Shown in pieces: positions 35,909 through 45,652 of a stretch of DNA of 64,000 nt. The stretch is from positions 1 through 64,000 of the forward strand of contig NZ_JBHEBG010000006.1 of the NCBI RefSeq assembly GCF_046557915.1, given 5' to 3'. A model generated the notes under the pieces. That model saw only the letters and a program-made list of their open reading frames with translations, was not told the origin of the DNA and did no database searches. Source of the DNA: JBHEBG01 sp046557915. Lineage in GTDB: Bacteria > Bacteroidota > Bacteroidia > Flavobacteriales > Flavobacteriaceae. A program made the translations under genes and the position numbers. Each line of letters opens with the position of its first letter. The first letter of the stretch is position 1.

Positions 35909-38900
35909 ATGATAAAATTTGTGGATACTTACATAAAAACCTGTTCGAGATCTTTTTTGATCTCAATTATTTTCACGGTCTTTCTTAGCGGGTCGTTAGC
36001 AGCGCAAGTTACGTTTGAACTAGCATATCCCAATATTTCTTTCGATTTTCCTGTAGAAATTACTACCGCAGGTGACGGTACCAATAGAATGTTTGTGGTA
36101 GAACAGCCAGGGCTTATAAAAGTGTTTCCAAACAGTATATCGGTTTCTAATAGTGATGTTGACACCTTTCTAGACCTGTCCCAAATTGTATCGTATAGCG
36201 AAGGGCAAGAAATTGGCCTATTAGGACTGGCATTTCATCCAAATTATTCCCAAAACGGTTTTTTTTATGTGTATTACACCCAGGACAGCCAGGTATCGGG
36301 AATTAACGAGGAGATAGTACTTGCTAGATACACTGTTAGTGCCGGGGACCCAAACATAGCTGATCCCGGAAGTGAACTTGTGATTTTTAGTTTTGATAAA
36401 AACCAGGATAATTCTAACCACAATGGCGGTAAAATAGCCTTTGGACCAGACGGTTATCTATACATTTCCGTTGGTGATGGTGGCGGGGCCGGTGATCCAC
36501 AAGGGAATGGTCAAAATTTGAGTACAGTCTTTGGAAGTATCCTGCGGATCGATATCGATTTAGACGGCAGTAACCCGGTTGAATCCAATCCAGATACCCC
36601 GAATGGTAATTACGAGATACCTGCAAACAACCCGCGTGTGGGTCAAAGCGGTTTGGATGAGCTATTTGCTTGGGGTATTAGAAATACCTGGAAATTTTCT
36701 TTTGATGCTCAAACGGGCAGGCTTTGGGGGAGTGATGTGGGCCAAGACGCCAATGAAGAAATTAACCTCATCAATATTGGGGAAAACTACGGTTGGAATC
36801 GTTTTGAGGCTTTTGATGTTGAAGATGGCAGTACTGATTTGGTTACCACACCAGACACGAAACCCGTATTCTTCTATGATCACAACAGCGGAGACGTCTC
36901 CATTACGGGCGGTTATGTATATCGCGGAAGTAGCGACAACCCATCATTACAGGGTAAATATATTTATGGTGATTTTGCGTCGGGGAGGGTTTGGTCCTTA
37001 GACTATAACGCATCAAATAATACGGCAAGTTCCGAGTTTCTATTTCGGACCAATGGAGAATTTATATCAAGCTTTGGCTTGGATGAATTTGGGGAACTTT
37101 ATTTTAGTGATTATAATTCTTCTGCCAGTATATATAAAATAGTAGGAGGAACTAGTGGTCCACAAACTGTCACCGTTACCGGAATAGGGAGTTGGAACGA
37201 GGTAGGTGGAGGTACCAACGGCATTGTAGAATCTATTACTAGAGCACAGAATGGATCATTATATTTTGGCGGTGAATTTACCCAGGCAGGTGGAAACTCG
37301 GTAAACAATTTGGCCATCTACGATACAAATACAGGTTGGAGTGCTTTTGGAAGTGGCGCCAATGGTAAAGTTAACTCTATTGCTATTGGTGGTGACGGAG
37401 CTATATATGTAGGCGGTGACTTTTCTGAAGTAGGCGGAATCCCTGCTTCAAATATCGCTGTTTGGAATGGAAGCATATGGAGCCCATTAGGTACTGGCAC
37501 CAATGGTCCTGTAGCCAAAATTGAGGTCAGTGACTCTGGTGAAGTATATGTAGGTGGTGCCTTTGAAACCGCTGGTGGAATTACGGTAAACAATATAGCC
37601 CTATGGAACAACGGTACTTGGCAAGCCCTTACCGATTCCGGTAGCGGAACATCAGGAACCAATAATGAAGTTAGGGCAATTGCCTTTGATGAAAACAATG
37701 TCGTTTATGTAGGGGGAAATTTTGACTCTGCCGGTGGAAATTCTGCGTCTAGGATCGCTACTTGGGATGGACAAAATTGGAGTACACTAGGGAGCGGCAC
37801 CAGTGGATTTGTGCAAGCTATAGCTGTTACTTCTTCCCATATATATGCTGGCGGAAATTTTGCTATAGCTGGTTTCGAAACAGTTAACCGAATTGCAAAA
37901 TGGAACCGGAGTTCATCACAATGGGAGGCGCTTGGACAAGGTTTAAGTGGCAACGTAAGATCTTTGGTGCATGATGGCACCAACCTCTTTGTTGGAGGTA
38001 GCTTTCAAACAGCTTCGGATGTTGTCAACATAAATAAAATTGTGAATAACGTTGCCCGTTGGAGCCAAAACTTAGGTTGGCAGGCGCTGGGTATCAATTT
38101 TTCCGTTGGGGTAGATACCCAGATCAATTCATTGATATTATCCAGCGATCAGGAGACGCTCTACGCCGGGGGCAATTTTAGTGCTGCTGGTCAAACAAAC
38201 GCTTTAAATGTTGCCCTTTGGGGGTTAAACTTTAACTGTTCTGACAACAGTATTGTTCCAGAATACAGATTGGACGGTACTTGGTTTAGCGGCCAAAGTG
38301 AATTAACTGTGGCATCGGGTACCGAAGTTGTGCTGAGTATGTTACCAAACGGTATTGGACTCACCATTACTCTTCCGGATGGTAGTCAAGTTGGAGATGA
38401 TTACAATTTGGGAAACGTATCTTCCTCGGAGCAAGGAGTTTATACTTTAACCTCTGAAGAAGGTTGCTCAGAAACCTTTAGCTTAATCGTAAGCGCCTCA
38501 GATGCCGATGGAGACGGTATCCCCGACGCTCTAGATCAATGTCCCAATACACCTTCGGGCGTTGTAGTCGGAGCAGATGGATGTCAGATATTTACATTGC
38601 CAGCGGACAATTTCGAACTTTCGGTACAGGGTACTTCGTGTAGAGGCTTACAAGATGGGCGTATAGAAATTAATCCAGAATTAAATTTGGATTATAACCT
38701 TAACTTAACCGGCACTGGTACAGCGCAAAACTTTACCTTCGAAAATGGCCTGCAAATAGAGAATCTAGCCCCAGGTAGTTATGACCTCTGTATTACGGTA
38801 CAAGGCCTTCCCGATTTTGAATCTTGTTTTAAGGCAATTGTGAACGAACCAGAAAGCTTGGAGGTTTCATCAGTTTTAAATTCGCTGGATGGTTCTGTAA

Positions 38901-39307
38901 CCTTGTCCATGTCTGGAGGTAGTGCGTATTTTGTGACCCTCAATGAAAACAGTTTTAGAACAACCAGCAACGAAGTTAAACTTGTACTCACGGAAAAGGA
39001 AAATCTATTGGAAGTCACCACAGATAAAAGTTGCCAGGGCAAGTATAAGGATACAATTATGATGGTAGGGGAAGTGGAAATATTCCCTAATCCCTTCCAG
39101 GATATTTTGAATTTGGAATTTAGTGGTAGAGATGGTAATGCAGAGTTAAATTTGTATGCAAACAACGGGATGTTGATTGTTTCATCATCCGTTGATATTG
39201 CCAACGGGGTTTCGCAATTTGATTTTGCCAGTTTACCCAATGGTATCTATGTATTGGCCATTATAAAAGATGGCCTAAGAGAAACCTTTAAAGTTGTGAA
39301 ACGATGA
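35909..39307 (+). CDS. T9SS-secreted sugar-dehydrogenase-like multidomain protein
   Basis: This 1132-aa secreted protein has a signal peptide (about 1-32, ending SLAAQ), then a glucose/sorbosone-dehydrogenase-type six-bladed propeller (about 33-415; ITTAGDGTNRMFVVEQPG, SNHNGGKIAFGPDGYLYISVGDGG). A second region (about 420-775) consists of repeats of roughly 50 residues built on WNG..W..LG.GTNG and VYVGG.F..AGG. A thrombospondin-type Ca-binding repeat (DADGDGIPDALDQCPNTPSG) and a SprB-like repeat follow, ending in a type A sorting domain (EIFPNPFQDILNLEFSG to the basic end) that directs T9SS export and surface attachment. The next gene, a lipoprotein, overlaps by 4 bp. A sugar-oxidising or polysaccharide-binding surface role is likely; PQQ use is not shown. 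Confidence 0.85.
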   Translation: MIKFVDTYIKTCSRSFLISIIFTVFLSGSLAAQVTFELAYPNISFDFPVEITTAGDGTNRMFVVEQPGLIKVFPNSISVSNSDVDTFLDLSQIVSYSEGQEIGLLGLAFHPNYSQNGFFYVYYTQDSQVSGINEEIVLARYTVSAGDPNIADPGSELVIFSFDKNQDNSNHNGGKIAFGPDGYLYISVGDGGGAGDPQGNGQNLSTVFGSILRIDIDLDGSNPVESNPDTPNGNYEIPANNPRVGQSGLDELFAWGIRNTWKFSFDAQTGRLWGSDVGQDANEEINLINIGENYGWNRFEAFDVEDGSTDLVTTPDTKPVFFYDHNSGDVSITGGYVYRGSSDNPSLQGKYIYGDFASGRVWSLDYNASNNTASSEFLFRTNGEFISSFGLDEFGELYFSDYNSSASIYKIVGGTSGPQTVTVTGIGSWNEVGGGTNGIVESITRAQNGSLYFGGEFTQAGGNSVNNLAIYDTNTGWSAFGSGANGKVNSIAIGGDGAIYVGGDFSEVGGIPASNIAVWNGSIWSPLGTGTNGPVAKIEVSDSGEVYVGGAFETAGGITVNNIALWNNGTWQALTDSGSGTSGTNNEVRAIAFDENNVVYVGGNFDSAGGNSASRIATWDGQNWSTLGSGTSGFVQAIAVTSSHIYAGGNFAIAGFETVNRIAKWNRSSSQWEALGQGLSGNVRSLVHDGTNLFVGGSFQTASDVVNINKIVNNVARWSQNLGWQALGINFSVGVDTQINSLILSSDQETLYAGGNFSAAGQTNALNVALWGLNFNCSDNSIVPEYRLDGTWFSGQSELTVASGTEVVLSMLPNGIGLTITLPDGSQVGDDYNLGNVSSSEQGVYTLTSEEGCSETFSLIVSASDADGDGIPDALDQCPNTPSGVVVGADGCQIFTLPADNFELSVQGTSCRGLQDGRIEINPELNLDYNLNLTGTGTAQNFTFENGLQIENLAPGSYDLCITVQGLPDFESCFKAIVNEPESLEVSSVLNSLDGSVTLSMSGGSAYFVTLNENSFRTTSNEVKLVLTEKENLLEVTTDKSCQGKYKDTIMMVGEVEIFPNPFQDILNLEFSGRDGNAELNLYANNGMLIVSSSVDIANGVSQFDFASLPNGIYVLAIIKDGLRETFKVVKR
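37185..38220 (+). repeat. Coding tandem beta-propeller repeats
   Basis: Within the T9SS-secreted protein about seven degenerate repeats of roughly 150 bp encode the pattern NN-A-WN-W-LG-GTNG followed by VYVGG-F-AGG. The DNA copies have diverged and the pattern is best seen in the protein. They probably form one or two extra propellers. Confidence 0.7.
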
Positions 39308-40002
39308 AAAGATACTGTCTCTTATTTTCCTCGGTACTTCTTGTAACAGCTTGCGGCAAGGATAGTGATCTTTTCTCAAAAATTCAGTCCGTGCCCACGG
39401 CGGTAACCCTGGTTTTTCCAGAAAACAATAGCGAATGCACGGCAGGTGATATAATTTCGGAAACGCAGAGCGAGGTAACTTTTGAATGGAGTGATGCAGA
39501 AATAGCCGATAGTTATGAAGTATTTCTCACAAATTTAAGTACAGGGGTCAATGAACAGTTTATTTCCAATGAGTCTCAATTAGATATACGATTGTCCAGA
39601 GGTACTCCCTATACCTGGTATGTTGTATCCAAAGTAGAATCCTCTGCCAATACGGCGGAGAGCGATAGGGAAACTTTTTATAACGCAGGACCCGGCCTAA
39701 GGTCCTTTATCCCTTTCCCTGCACAAAATATTGCTCCGGTAGACGGTGCAGATATCTCTACGGGGCAAAGCACCATTACCCTAGTGTGGGAAGCCAGCGA
39801 TCTGGACGGGGACATTTCGGAATACGATATTTATTTCGAAGAGAACGACCCTCCTAGCCTATTTGAAACCGGAGTTTCTAATTCACAATTGGAGAATATT
39901 GAAATAACTGCGGGTACCACATACTACTGGAAAATAGTTACAAGAGACTTGTTGGGGAATGAGTCTAACTCCGAAACTTTCACCTTCCAAGTACAAAACT
40001 AA
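39304..40002 (+). CDS. Lipoprotein with two fibronectin-type-III-like domains
   Basis: This 232-aa lipoprotein has the signal ending VTAC with lipid Cys17, followed by GKDSDLF. Two FN3-like domains follow (about 30-125 with FEWSDAEIADSYEVFL and YTWYVVSK; about 135-230 with LVWEASDLDGDISEYDIYF and YYWKIVTRD). It overlaps the T9SS-secreted protein gene by 4 bp (ATGA) and is probably its surface partner or anchor. The mature N-terminus matches that of the pectate lyase (Cys, one residue, then KDSDLF), suggesting the same surface-export signal. Confidence 0.82.
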   Translation: MKRYCLLFSSVLLVTACGKDSDLFSKIQSVPTAVTLVFPENNSECTAGDIISETQSEVTFEWSDAEIADSYEVFLTNLSTGVNEQFISNESQLDIRLSRGTPYTWYVVSKVESSANTAESDRETFYNAGPGLRSFIPFPAQNIAPVDGADISTGQSTITLVWEASDLDGDISEYDIYFEENDPPSLFETGVSNSQLENIEITAGTTYYWKIVTRDLLGNESNSETFTFQVQN

Positions 40003-40012
40003 AGGGAAATTC

Positions 40013-41728
40013 TTAATTTAAGGTGGCTTTTACTGAACCGCATTTTAGCATAACTTCCCCAAAATAAGGGTTTCTAACCTCACTTTCAAAGCTTAGCCAA
40101 CTTGCGCCCTTGTTGCCATCCGCCATAGGACAAAACTGAACGTAAACCGTTTTACCCAAGGTATTCAGAACCGATGTTATACCAACCATATCCTCTGACA
40201 AGGGTTTAAAATACTTTCGTTGTGCCTCTACATCGGCGGCAGTAGATATCTCCCTAGCGTTTTTGGCAATGGCCTTAAACATCTGTTGCGTTGCTTCGTT
40301 CGTAAAATCGAGCTCTAATTTGACAATCTTTTGGTGTAATACTCTCGACTTGGATTGGGCATTTTCAAAATCTGAGGCTATTAGTGCATTTTTCAGTTCA
40401 ATATAAATATCAAGCGATTCAACAAATTCCTTACTTATATTTGGATTTAGATCGGCCACCGAATTCTTATCGTCCATTGATGGCATTTGGGAATCTTTTG
40501 TTTTTACTGCGGTCATCATTGATTTTTTTCCCTGTAATTGTGCTGCGGCATCCAAAGTAAAGGTACCGTTGGTTACGATTACCTCCCCATCGGCAAGTCC
40601 TTCCAATACAACATAAATATCGTCCATTTCGCTACCTAGGGTAACCTCCCTCATTTCAAAAACATACTGATCTAAAAAAGGTTTTACATATACCAAAGAG
40701 CGTTTTCCTGTCCACATTACAGCAGACTTGGGTATTGTAAGCAGATGGTTATCCCCCCCTACTCCTACAACGCCTTTTACAAACATTCCAGGTTTAAACA
40801 GGCCCTTGGAATTGTTCAGAGTAGCGCGTAAAGAAACCGTTCTTTTTAAATTGTTCAGAAAGGGTTCTATGAAATTTACCTTGGCCTTAAAACTTTTGCC
40901 CTTAAGTGCGTTGGAAGTAATTTCGATTTCCTGACCAACTTTCAGGGAAGCCAATTGATTTTCATAAACATCAAAAACGGCCCAAACGGTATTTAGGTTT
41001 GCAACTTTATATAAGGCGTCGCCCTGCTTGTAATAATTGCCGGCTGCTGCAATAATTTCGGTAACGGTACCGCTTACGTCCCCATAAATAGGGAAATTAA
41101 CCATGGGGGTACCTGTTTTGAGTACTTCGTCGATTTGCTCATCTGTCATTTTCCAAAGACCCAAGGAGTTCCTCGCTGCCTGATACAGTTTTTCATGGGT
41201 CTCTTTAAAAGATGCAGATGTTAACAGTTTATCCTGGGCCAAGTAAAGCTCCGGGGAATAAATAAGACCTATTTCTTGTCCCTTATAGACCCGTTCACCT
41301 ACGTAATTTACATTTAACTTATCTATTCTTCCATCGTATAGCGTGGTTTGGATGGCGTTGGTCTTATCGTTAGCGGTAATCTTACCAGATAATGACAAGT
41401 TTTCATTGCTGTTTTTAGACATCCCTACAACCGTAGTTTGAACGTTGGCGAGCGCCAGGGCATCCTCACTCATGGTAAATTGATTCTCGGACGGCAGATT
41501 GTTCCCACCTTCACTTTTAACCAAATCCATGGCACATAAGGGACACGCACCCGAAGTTTCTTTAACGATTTGTGGATGCATGGAGCAAGTCCATACTTCC
41601 TTAACAGTTGTTTCCTCATGAGAATGCGTAGTCTCATTGGCATTGTTGTTGCCAAAAAAAATATAGCCCAGACAAATCCCTGCCACCAAAATCACCGTGT
41701 AAATCCCATATTTCTTAGCCATAATCAT
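40013..41728 (-). CDS. cusB: CusB-like periplasmic adaptor of a metal efflux pump
   Basis: This 571-aa RND adaptor has one N-terminal membrane anchor (about 8-26), then a heavy-metal-binding domain (CSMHPQIVKETSGACPLCAMDL, split here as CSMHPQ and CPLCAMDL). The usual CPxCGMDL Gly is Ala. A barrel-sandwich and beta-barrel adaptor core follows, and a C-terminal DUF3347-like helical domain (about 420-560). It overlaps the CusA-like gene by 4 bp. The metal is probably Cu+ or Ag+, inferred from the Met- and Cys-rich binding domain. Its 3' end is convergent with the FN3 lipoprotein, only 10 bp apart. Confidence 0.9.
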   Translation of the reverse strand: MIMAKKYGIYTVILVAGICLGYIFFGNNNANETTHSHEETTVKEVWTCSMHPQIVKETSGACPLCAMDLVKSEGGNNLPSENQFTMSEDALALANVQTTVVGMSKNSNENLSLSGKITANDKTNAIQTTLYDGRIDKLNVNYVGERVYKGQEIGLIYSPELYLAQDKLLTSASFKETHEKLYQAARNSLGLWKMTDEQIDEVLKTGTPMVNFPIYGDVSGTVTEIIAAAGNYYKQGDALYKVANLNTVWAVFDVYENQLASLKVGQEIEITSNALKGKSFKAKVNFIEPFLNNLKRTVSLRATLNNSKGLFKPGMFVKGVVGVGGDNHLLTIPKSAVMWTGKRSLVYVKPFLDQYVFEMREVTLGSEMDDIYVVLEGLADGEVIVTNGTFTLDAAAQLQGKKSMMTAVKTKDSQMPSMDDKNSVADLNPNISKEFVESLDIYIELKNALIASDFENAQSKSRVLHQKIVKLELDFTNEATQQMFKAIAKNAREISTAADVEAQRKYFKPLSEDMVGITSVLNTLGKTVYVQFCPMADGNKGASWLSFESEVRNPYFGEVMLKCGSVKATLN

Positions 41729-44700
41729 TTATTTATCTGATTATTTGATCTCTCTAAAACATATTCTTGCCTCCAACTGAACAGTACCGGAACAACCAAT
41801 AATGTAATGAGCGCTGCAAGCATTCCTCCAAAGCAAGGTATTGCCATAGGAATCATTATGCTGCTTCCCCTTCCGGTAGATGTTAATATGGGCAATAAGG
41901 CCAATATTGTAGTTGCCGTGGTCATTAAACAAGGTCGTATTCTCTTTTTACCTCCTTCTATAACCGAACTTCTAATTTCCTTCACACTTTTTGGGGTGTT
42001 TTTTCTAAAAACCTGAACCAAATAGGTAGCCATCACCACTCCATCATCAGTAGCGATACCGAACAATGCAATAAAACCAACCCATACGGCTACACTAAGT
42101 GTAACGGTCTTAATGTTAAAAAGGTGTCTTAAATCCGTTCCCATTATGGCAAAGTCCATAAACCACGACTGGCCATAAAGCCAAATCATGATAAACCCGC
42201 CTGCAAAGGCAACAACCACTCCTACAAAGACCATTAGTGATATGGATACCGAGCGAAATTGCAAATACAGTATTAAAAAAATAACCAATAAAACCAAAGG
42301 TACTACAAAAGACAATGTCTTTTCCGCATGCAATTGATGCTCATAGGTACCTGCAAATTTATAACTAAGTCCATCTGGTAGGGATAAGGAACCATTGTCT
42401 ATTTCTTTTTGTATGGTGGAACGTGCATTAGCTACCACTTCCAATTCGGTGTAACCATCTTGCCTATCAAATATGACGTAACCTACCAAAAAACTATCTT
42501 CACTTTTTATATTCTGAGGGCCTCTTTCATATTTAACAGTTGCAAACTCCTCCAAGGGAACGCTACCGCCATTTTTCAATTGTACATAAACAGACCCTAG
42601 ATCATCCGGACTTGTTCTTAGCTCCCTGGGATATCTAACCCGCACTCCATACCTTTCCCTTCCTTCAATGGTCTCTGTAAGTATCTTACCGCCTATGGCC
42701 ACTTCCAATACTTCTTGTACTTCGTTTATGGAAACACCATAACGTGCTATTTTTTCTCTGTCTATATCGATTATAACATAGGGTTTACCTACAATCCTAT
42801 CGGCAAAAACTGATGCAGCATTTATACCTGCTACTTTTTTGAGGATGGGCTCCAAATGTAATCCAAACTGTTCAATCTCATCCAAATTCTGAGCCTTTAC
42901 CTTTATGCCCATAGCTGCGCGCATACCAGTCTGCAGCATAACCAATCGGGTTTCAATAGGTTGAAGTTTAGGTGCCGATGTTACTCCGGGGAATTTTGTA
43001 TTCTTAACAATTTCGGTCCATATATCGTCCTTACTTTTAATTTGGGGTCGCCAATTTCTAAAAAAGGCACCGTTACGATCAGGTATAAGTTGGTCCGTAT
43101 CTATTCCGCTTCCCGAGGCTACAAAATTGCCCTTGGTAGTTTCGAAAAGACCTTCATCGTTTTGTCGGAATGAAATAGGCCTATTATTGCTGTCCAAGGC
43201 AAATTCGGGTTTATAATAAATTACGTTCTCATACATGGAAAGCGGAGCAGGGTCGAGAGCAGAATCGGCCCTACCTGCTTTTCCAACGACCATATCGATT
43301 TCTGGCATATTTTCAACGGCCATATCCAATTGCTTAAGTACCCGTTTATTTTCACTGATACCAGAATGTGGCATAGAGGTTGGCATCAGCAAATAAGAGC
43401 CTTCATCCAGTGCGGGCATAAACTCCTCACCGGTGTTGAAGAGTATTGCAGTACCAAGAATAACCATTACACCAGGAATTCCTAAAAACAATAGTTTATT
43501 GTCCAAGGCCCATTGCAGAATCCGTACATAATACGTTTTAAAAAGCATCAATATCCCTAGAACCAGGGCACAAGCAAGTACAACAAACAGAAGGTTAACC
43601 ACAATATTGTTCCCATAACCCATGGGTCGCCAATAGGTACCCAAAAATATTATAATCGCCAGGCAACTAATACCCAAACGAGAGAGGTTAAGTTGTGGTG
43701 CTGATACTTTGTTTAGCTTATGCAAAATAGCCATGGCCCCGAAGGCCATTAATACCAATCCAAGAAAATTTCCCATAAACAATATGGCCAGTCCTAAAAC
43801 AATAAGCAAACTGTTGATTGTAATACTTAGGATTTTAGACCAGTTATATTTTCTGAATATCATACCTGCAAAGGGAGGTATCAAGAAAAGTGCAATCATT
43901 AATGAAGCGGATAGCGCAGCGGTCTTGGTAAAAGCTACGGGAGAGAACAACTTTCCCTCCGCTCCTGTGAGTGTAAAAACCGGAACAAAACTTACAATGG
44001 TGGTTAAACCCGCAGTCAATATAGCACCCGATACTTCCGTGGTTGCCCTGTATATTGCAGTATCGTTGTTTTCATGTGGGTCTTTTTCGTCCAAATGTCG
44101 TACAATGTTCTCAGAGAGAATAATACCCATATCAACCATAGTACCCACGGCAATGGCAATCCCCGATAGTGCAACAATATTTGCATCCACCCCAAAATAC
44201 TTCATGGCTATAAATACCATTAGTACCGCTACAGGCAGTAAGCCGGAAATTAATGCAGACGCCCTGAGATTGAACAACATAACGATAACCACCAAGATGG
44301 TAATTACAATTTCATATGTAAGGGCATCACTTAAGGTGGTAAGTGTCTCCTGTATTAGTTGAGATCTGTCATAAAAGGGTATTATTTTAAGTTGGGTTTT
44401 AGTTCCATCTTCAAGAATTTTGGATGGAAGGCCTGGAGATATTTCCTTTATCTTCTCCTTTACCCTGCTAATAACTTCCATGGGATTGGTCCCAAATCGG
44501 GATACCACTACCCCACCAACAACTTCGGCACCACCTTTGTCCAATATTCCTCTTCTTTCGGCAGGTCCCATGGAAACGCGGGCAACGTCTTTAATATGTA
44601 AGGAAGTAAAATCCTGGGAAGATACCGGAGTATTTTCTATGTCTTTTATTGATTTAACATACCCTAAGCCCCTAACAAAATATTCTGCTTGGTTAATTTC

Positions 44701-45420
44701 CAAGGTTCTGGCCCCCACGTCCTTATTACTTGCTTTAACGGCATTTACAATCTGTTGTAGCGATACATTGTATTGCCTCATCAGCTCAGGGTCTACATCT
44801 ACCTGATACTCTTGTACATAACCTCCTACGGAGGCAACCTCGGATACCCCTTGGGTGGCGACAAGTGCATTTTTTACATAAAAATCTTGAACACTCCGTA
44901 TTTCATGCAGGTCCCAACCCCCAACAACTTTTCCATTAGGATCTCTTCCTTCCAAGGTATACCAAAAAATTTGCCCAAGGGCTGTAGCATCGGGTCCTAA
45001 GGTAGGTTTTACATCATTTGGGAGTAAATTGGTGGGTAGGGCGCTTAGTTTTTCCAAAATACGGTTTCTTCCCCAATAGAATTCTACATTATCCTCAAAA
45101 ATGATATAAACGCTAGAAAAACCGAACATAGATGAGCTTCGTACGGTTTTTACTCCAGGAATTCCCAATAGGTTGGAAGTAAGCGGATAGGTAATTTGAT
45201 CTTCTATATCTTGTGGGGAGTGGCCTTTCCATTCCGTGTATACGATCTGTTGGTTCTCACCAATATCGGGTATGGCATCCACAGCAACGGGATTTCTGGG
45301 TATAAAGTCCAGTCCCAAGTCGAATGGGGCATGTACAACACCCCATAATACGAACAAAACCAGCAGCACAGTCGCTACCAGTTTGTTTTCTATTAGAAAT
45401 TTGATGCCTTTGTTAAGCAT
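41725..45420 (-). CDS. cusA: CusA/CzcA-family RND heavy-metal efflux pump
   Basis: This 1231-aa inner-membrane proton antiporter shows the N-terminal PDIGENQQIVYTEWKG, the TM4 charged motif GTMVDMGIILSEN, and GTDLRHLFNIKTVTLSVAVWVGF and ATDDGVVMATYL in the C-terminal half. It is about 180 residues longer than E. coli CusA because of extra hydrophobic segments after TM6 (about 520-640). No TolC/CusC-type outer-membrane factor is fused to it or encoded next to it, so that part must come from elsewhere. It is the first gene of the cusA-cusB operon. Confidence 0.92.
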   Translation of the reverse strand: MLNKGIKFLIENKLVATVLLVLFVLWGVVHAPFDLGLDFIPRNPVAVDAIPDIGENQQIVYTEWKGHSPQDIEDQITYPLTSNLLGIPGVKTVRSSSMFGFSSVYIIFEDNVEFYWGRNRILEKLSALPTNLLPNDVKPTLGPDATALGQIFWYTLEGRDPNGKVVGGWDLHEIRSVQDFYVKNALVATQGVSEVASVGGYVQEYQVDVDPELMRQYNVSLQQIVNAVKASNKDVGARTLEINQAEYFVRGLGYVKSIKDIENTPVSSQDFTSLHIKDVARVSMGPAERRGILDKGGAEVVGGVVVSRFGTNPMEVISRVKEKIKEISPGLPSKILEDGTKTQLKIIPFYDRSQLIQETLTTLSDALTYEIVITILVVIVMLFNLRASALISGLLPVAVLMVFIAMKYFGVDANIVALSGIAIAVGTMVDMGIILSENIVRHLDEKDPHENNDTAIYRATTEVSGAILTAGLTTIVSFVPVFTLTGAEGKLFSPVAFTKTAALSASLMIALFLIPPFAGMIFRKYNWSKILSITINSLLIVLGLAILFMGNFLGLVLMAFGAMAILHKLNKVSAPQLNLSRLGISCLAIIIFLGTYWRPMGYGNNIVVNLLFVVLACALVLGILMLFKTYYVRILQWALDNKLLFLGIPGVMVILGTAILFNTGEEFMPALDEGSYLLMPTSMPHSGISENKRVLKQLDMAVENMPEIDMVVGKAGRADSALDPAPLSMYENVIYYKPEFALDSNNRPISFRQNDEGLFETTKGNFVASGSGIDTDQLIPDRNGAFFRNWRPQIKSKDDIWTEIVKNTKFPGVTSAPKLQPIETRLVMLQTGMRAAMGIKVKAQNLDEIEQFGLHLEPILKKVAGINAASVFADRIVGKPYVIIDIDREKIARYGVSINEVQEVLEVAIGGKILTETIEGRERYGVRVRYPRELRTSPDDLGSVYVQLKNGGSVPLEEFATVKYERGPQNIKSEDSFLVGYVIFDRQDGYTELEVVANARSTIQKEIDNGSLSLPDGLSYKFAGTYEHQLHAEKTLSFVVPLVLLVIFLILYLQFRSVSISLMVFVGVVVAFAGGFIMIWLYGQSWFMDFAIMGTDLRHLFNIKTVTLSVAVWVGFIALFGIATDDGVVMATYLVQVFRKNTPKSVKEIRSSVIEGGKKRIRPCLMTTATTILALLPILTSTGRGSSIMIPMAIPCFGGMLAALITLLVVPVLFSWRQEYVLERSNNQINK

Positions 45421-45613
45421 TTTTTATGTTACTAACGCTATGATAAATAAAAAGCCACTTAGCACTAAACGACTAAAATTAGTAATAGATTGCAGCCGCG
45501 ACTTAATTTGTTGCTCCAAGAAATTTAAAACGAACTGGGACTATGGGTTTTAAAAGTACTTAGGTACAAGATATGAACAGTTTTTATACTTTTCGCAATA
45601 AATTTAATTGAGT

Positions 45614-45621
45614 CAAAAGTA
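45614..45621 (-). promoter_or_regulatory. Candidate -7 box of the cusAB operon
   Basis: Read on the minus strand, 45621-45614 is TACTTTTG, a full match to TAnnTTTG. The nearest upstream TTTG is 24 bp away (45649-45646), longer than the usual 17-21. It implies a leader of about 190 nt before cusA. No small gene was recognised in that 232-bp gap. Confidence 0.38.
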
Positions 45622-45652
45622 ACTTGAAATACCAAGGTTATTGAACAAAACC

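Noticed and set aside
36579..37001. Plus-strand frame of 140 codons in another register
   Set aside because: It is a frame shadow inside the T9SS-secreted protein; the main frame continues uninterrupted with propeller motifs.
43709..44362. Plus-strand frame of 217 codons
   Set aside because: It is antisense to the membrane region of CusA, which reads with known motifs through the whole stretch.
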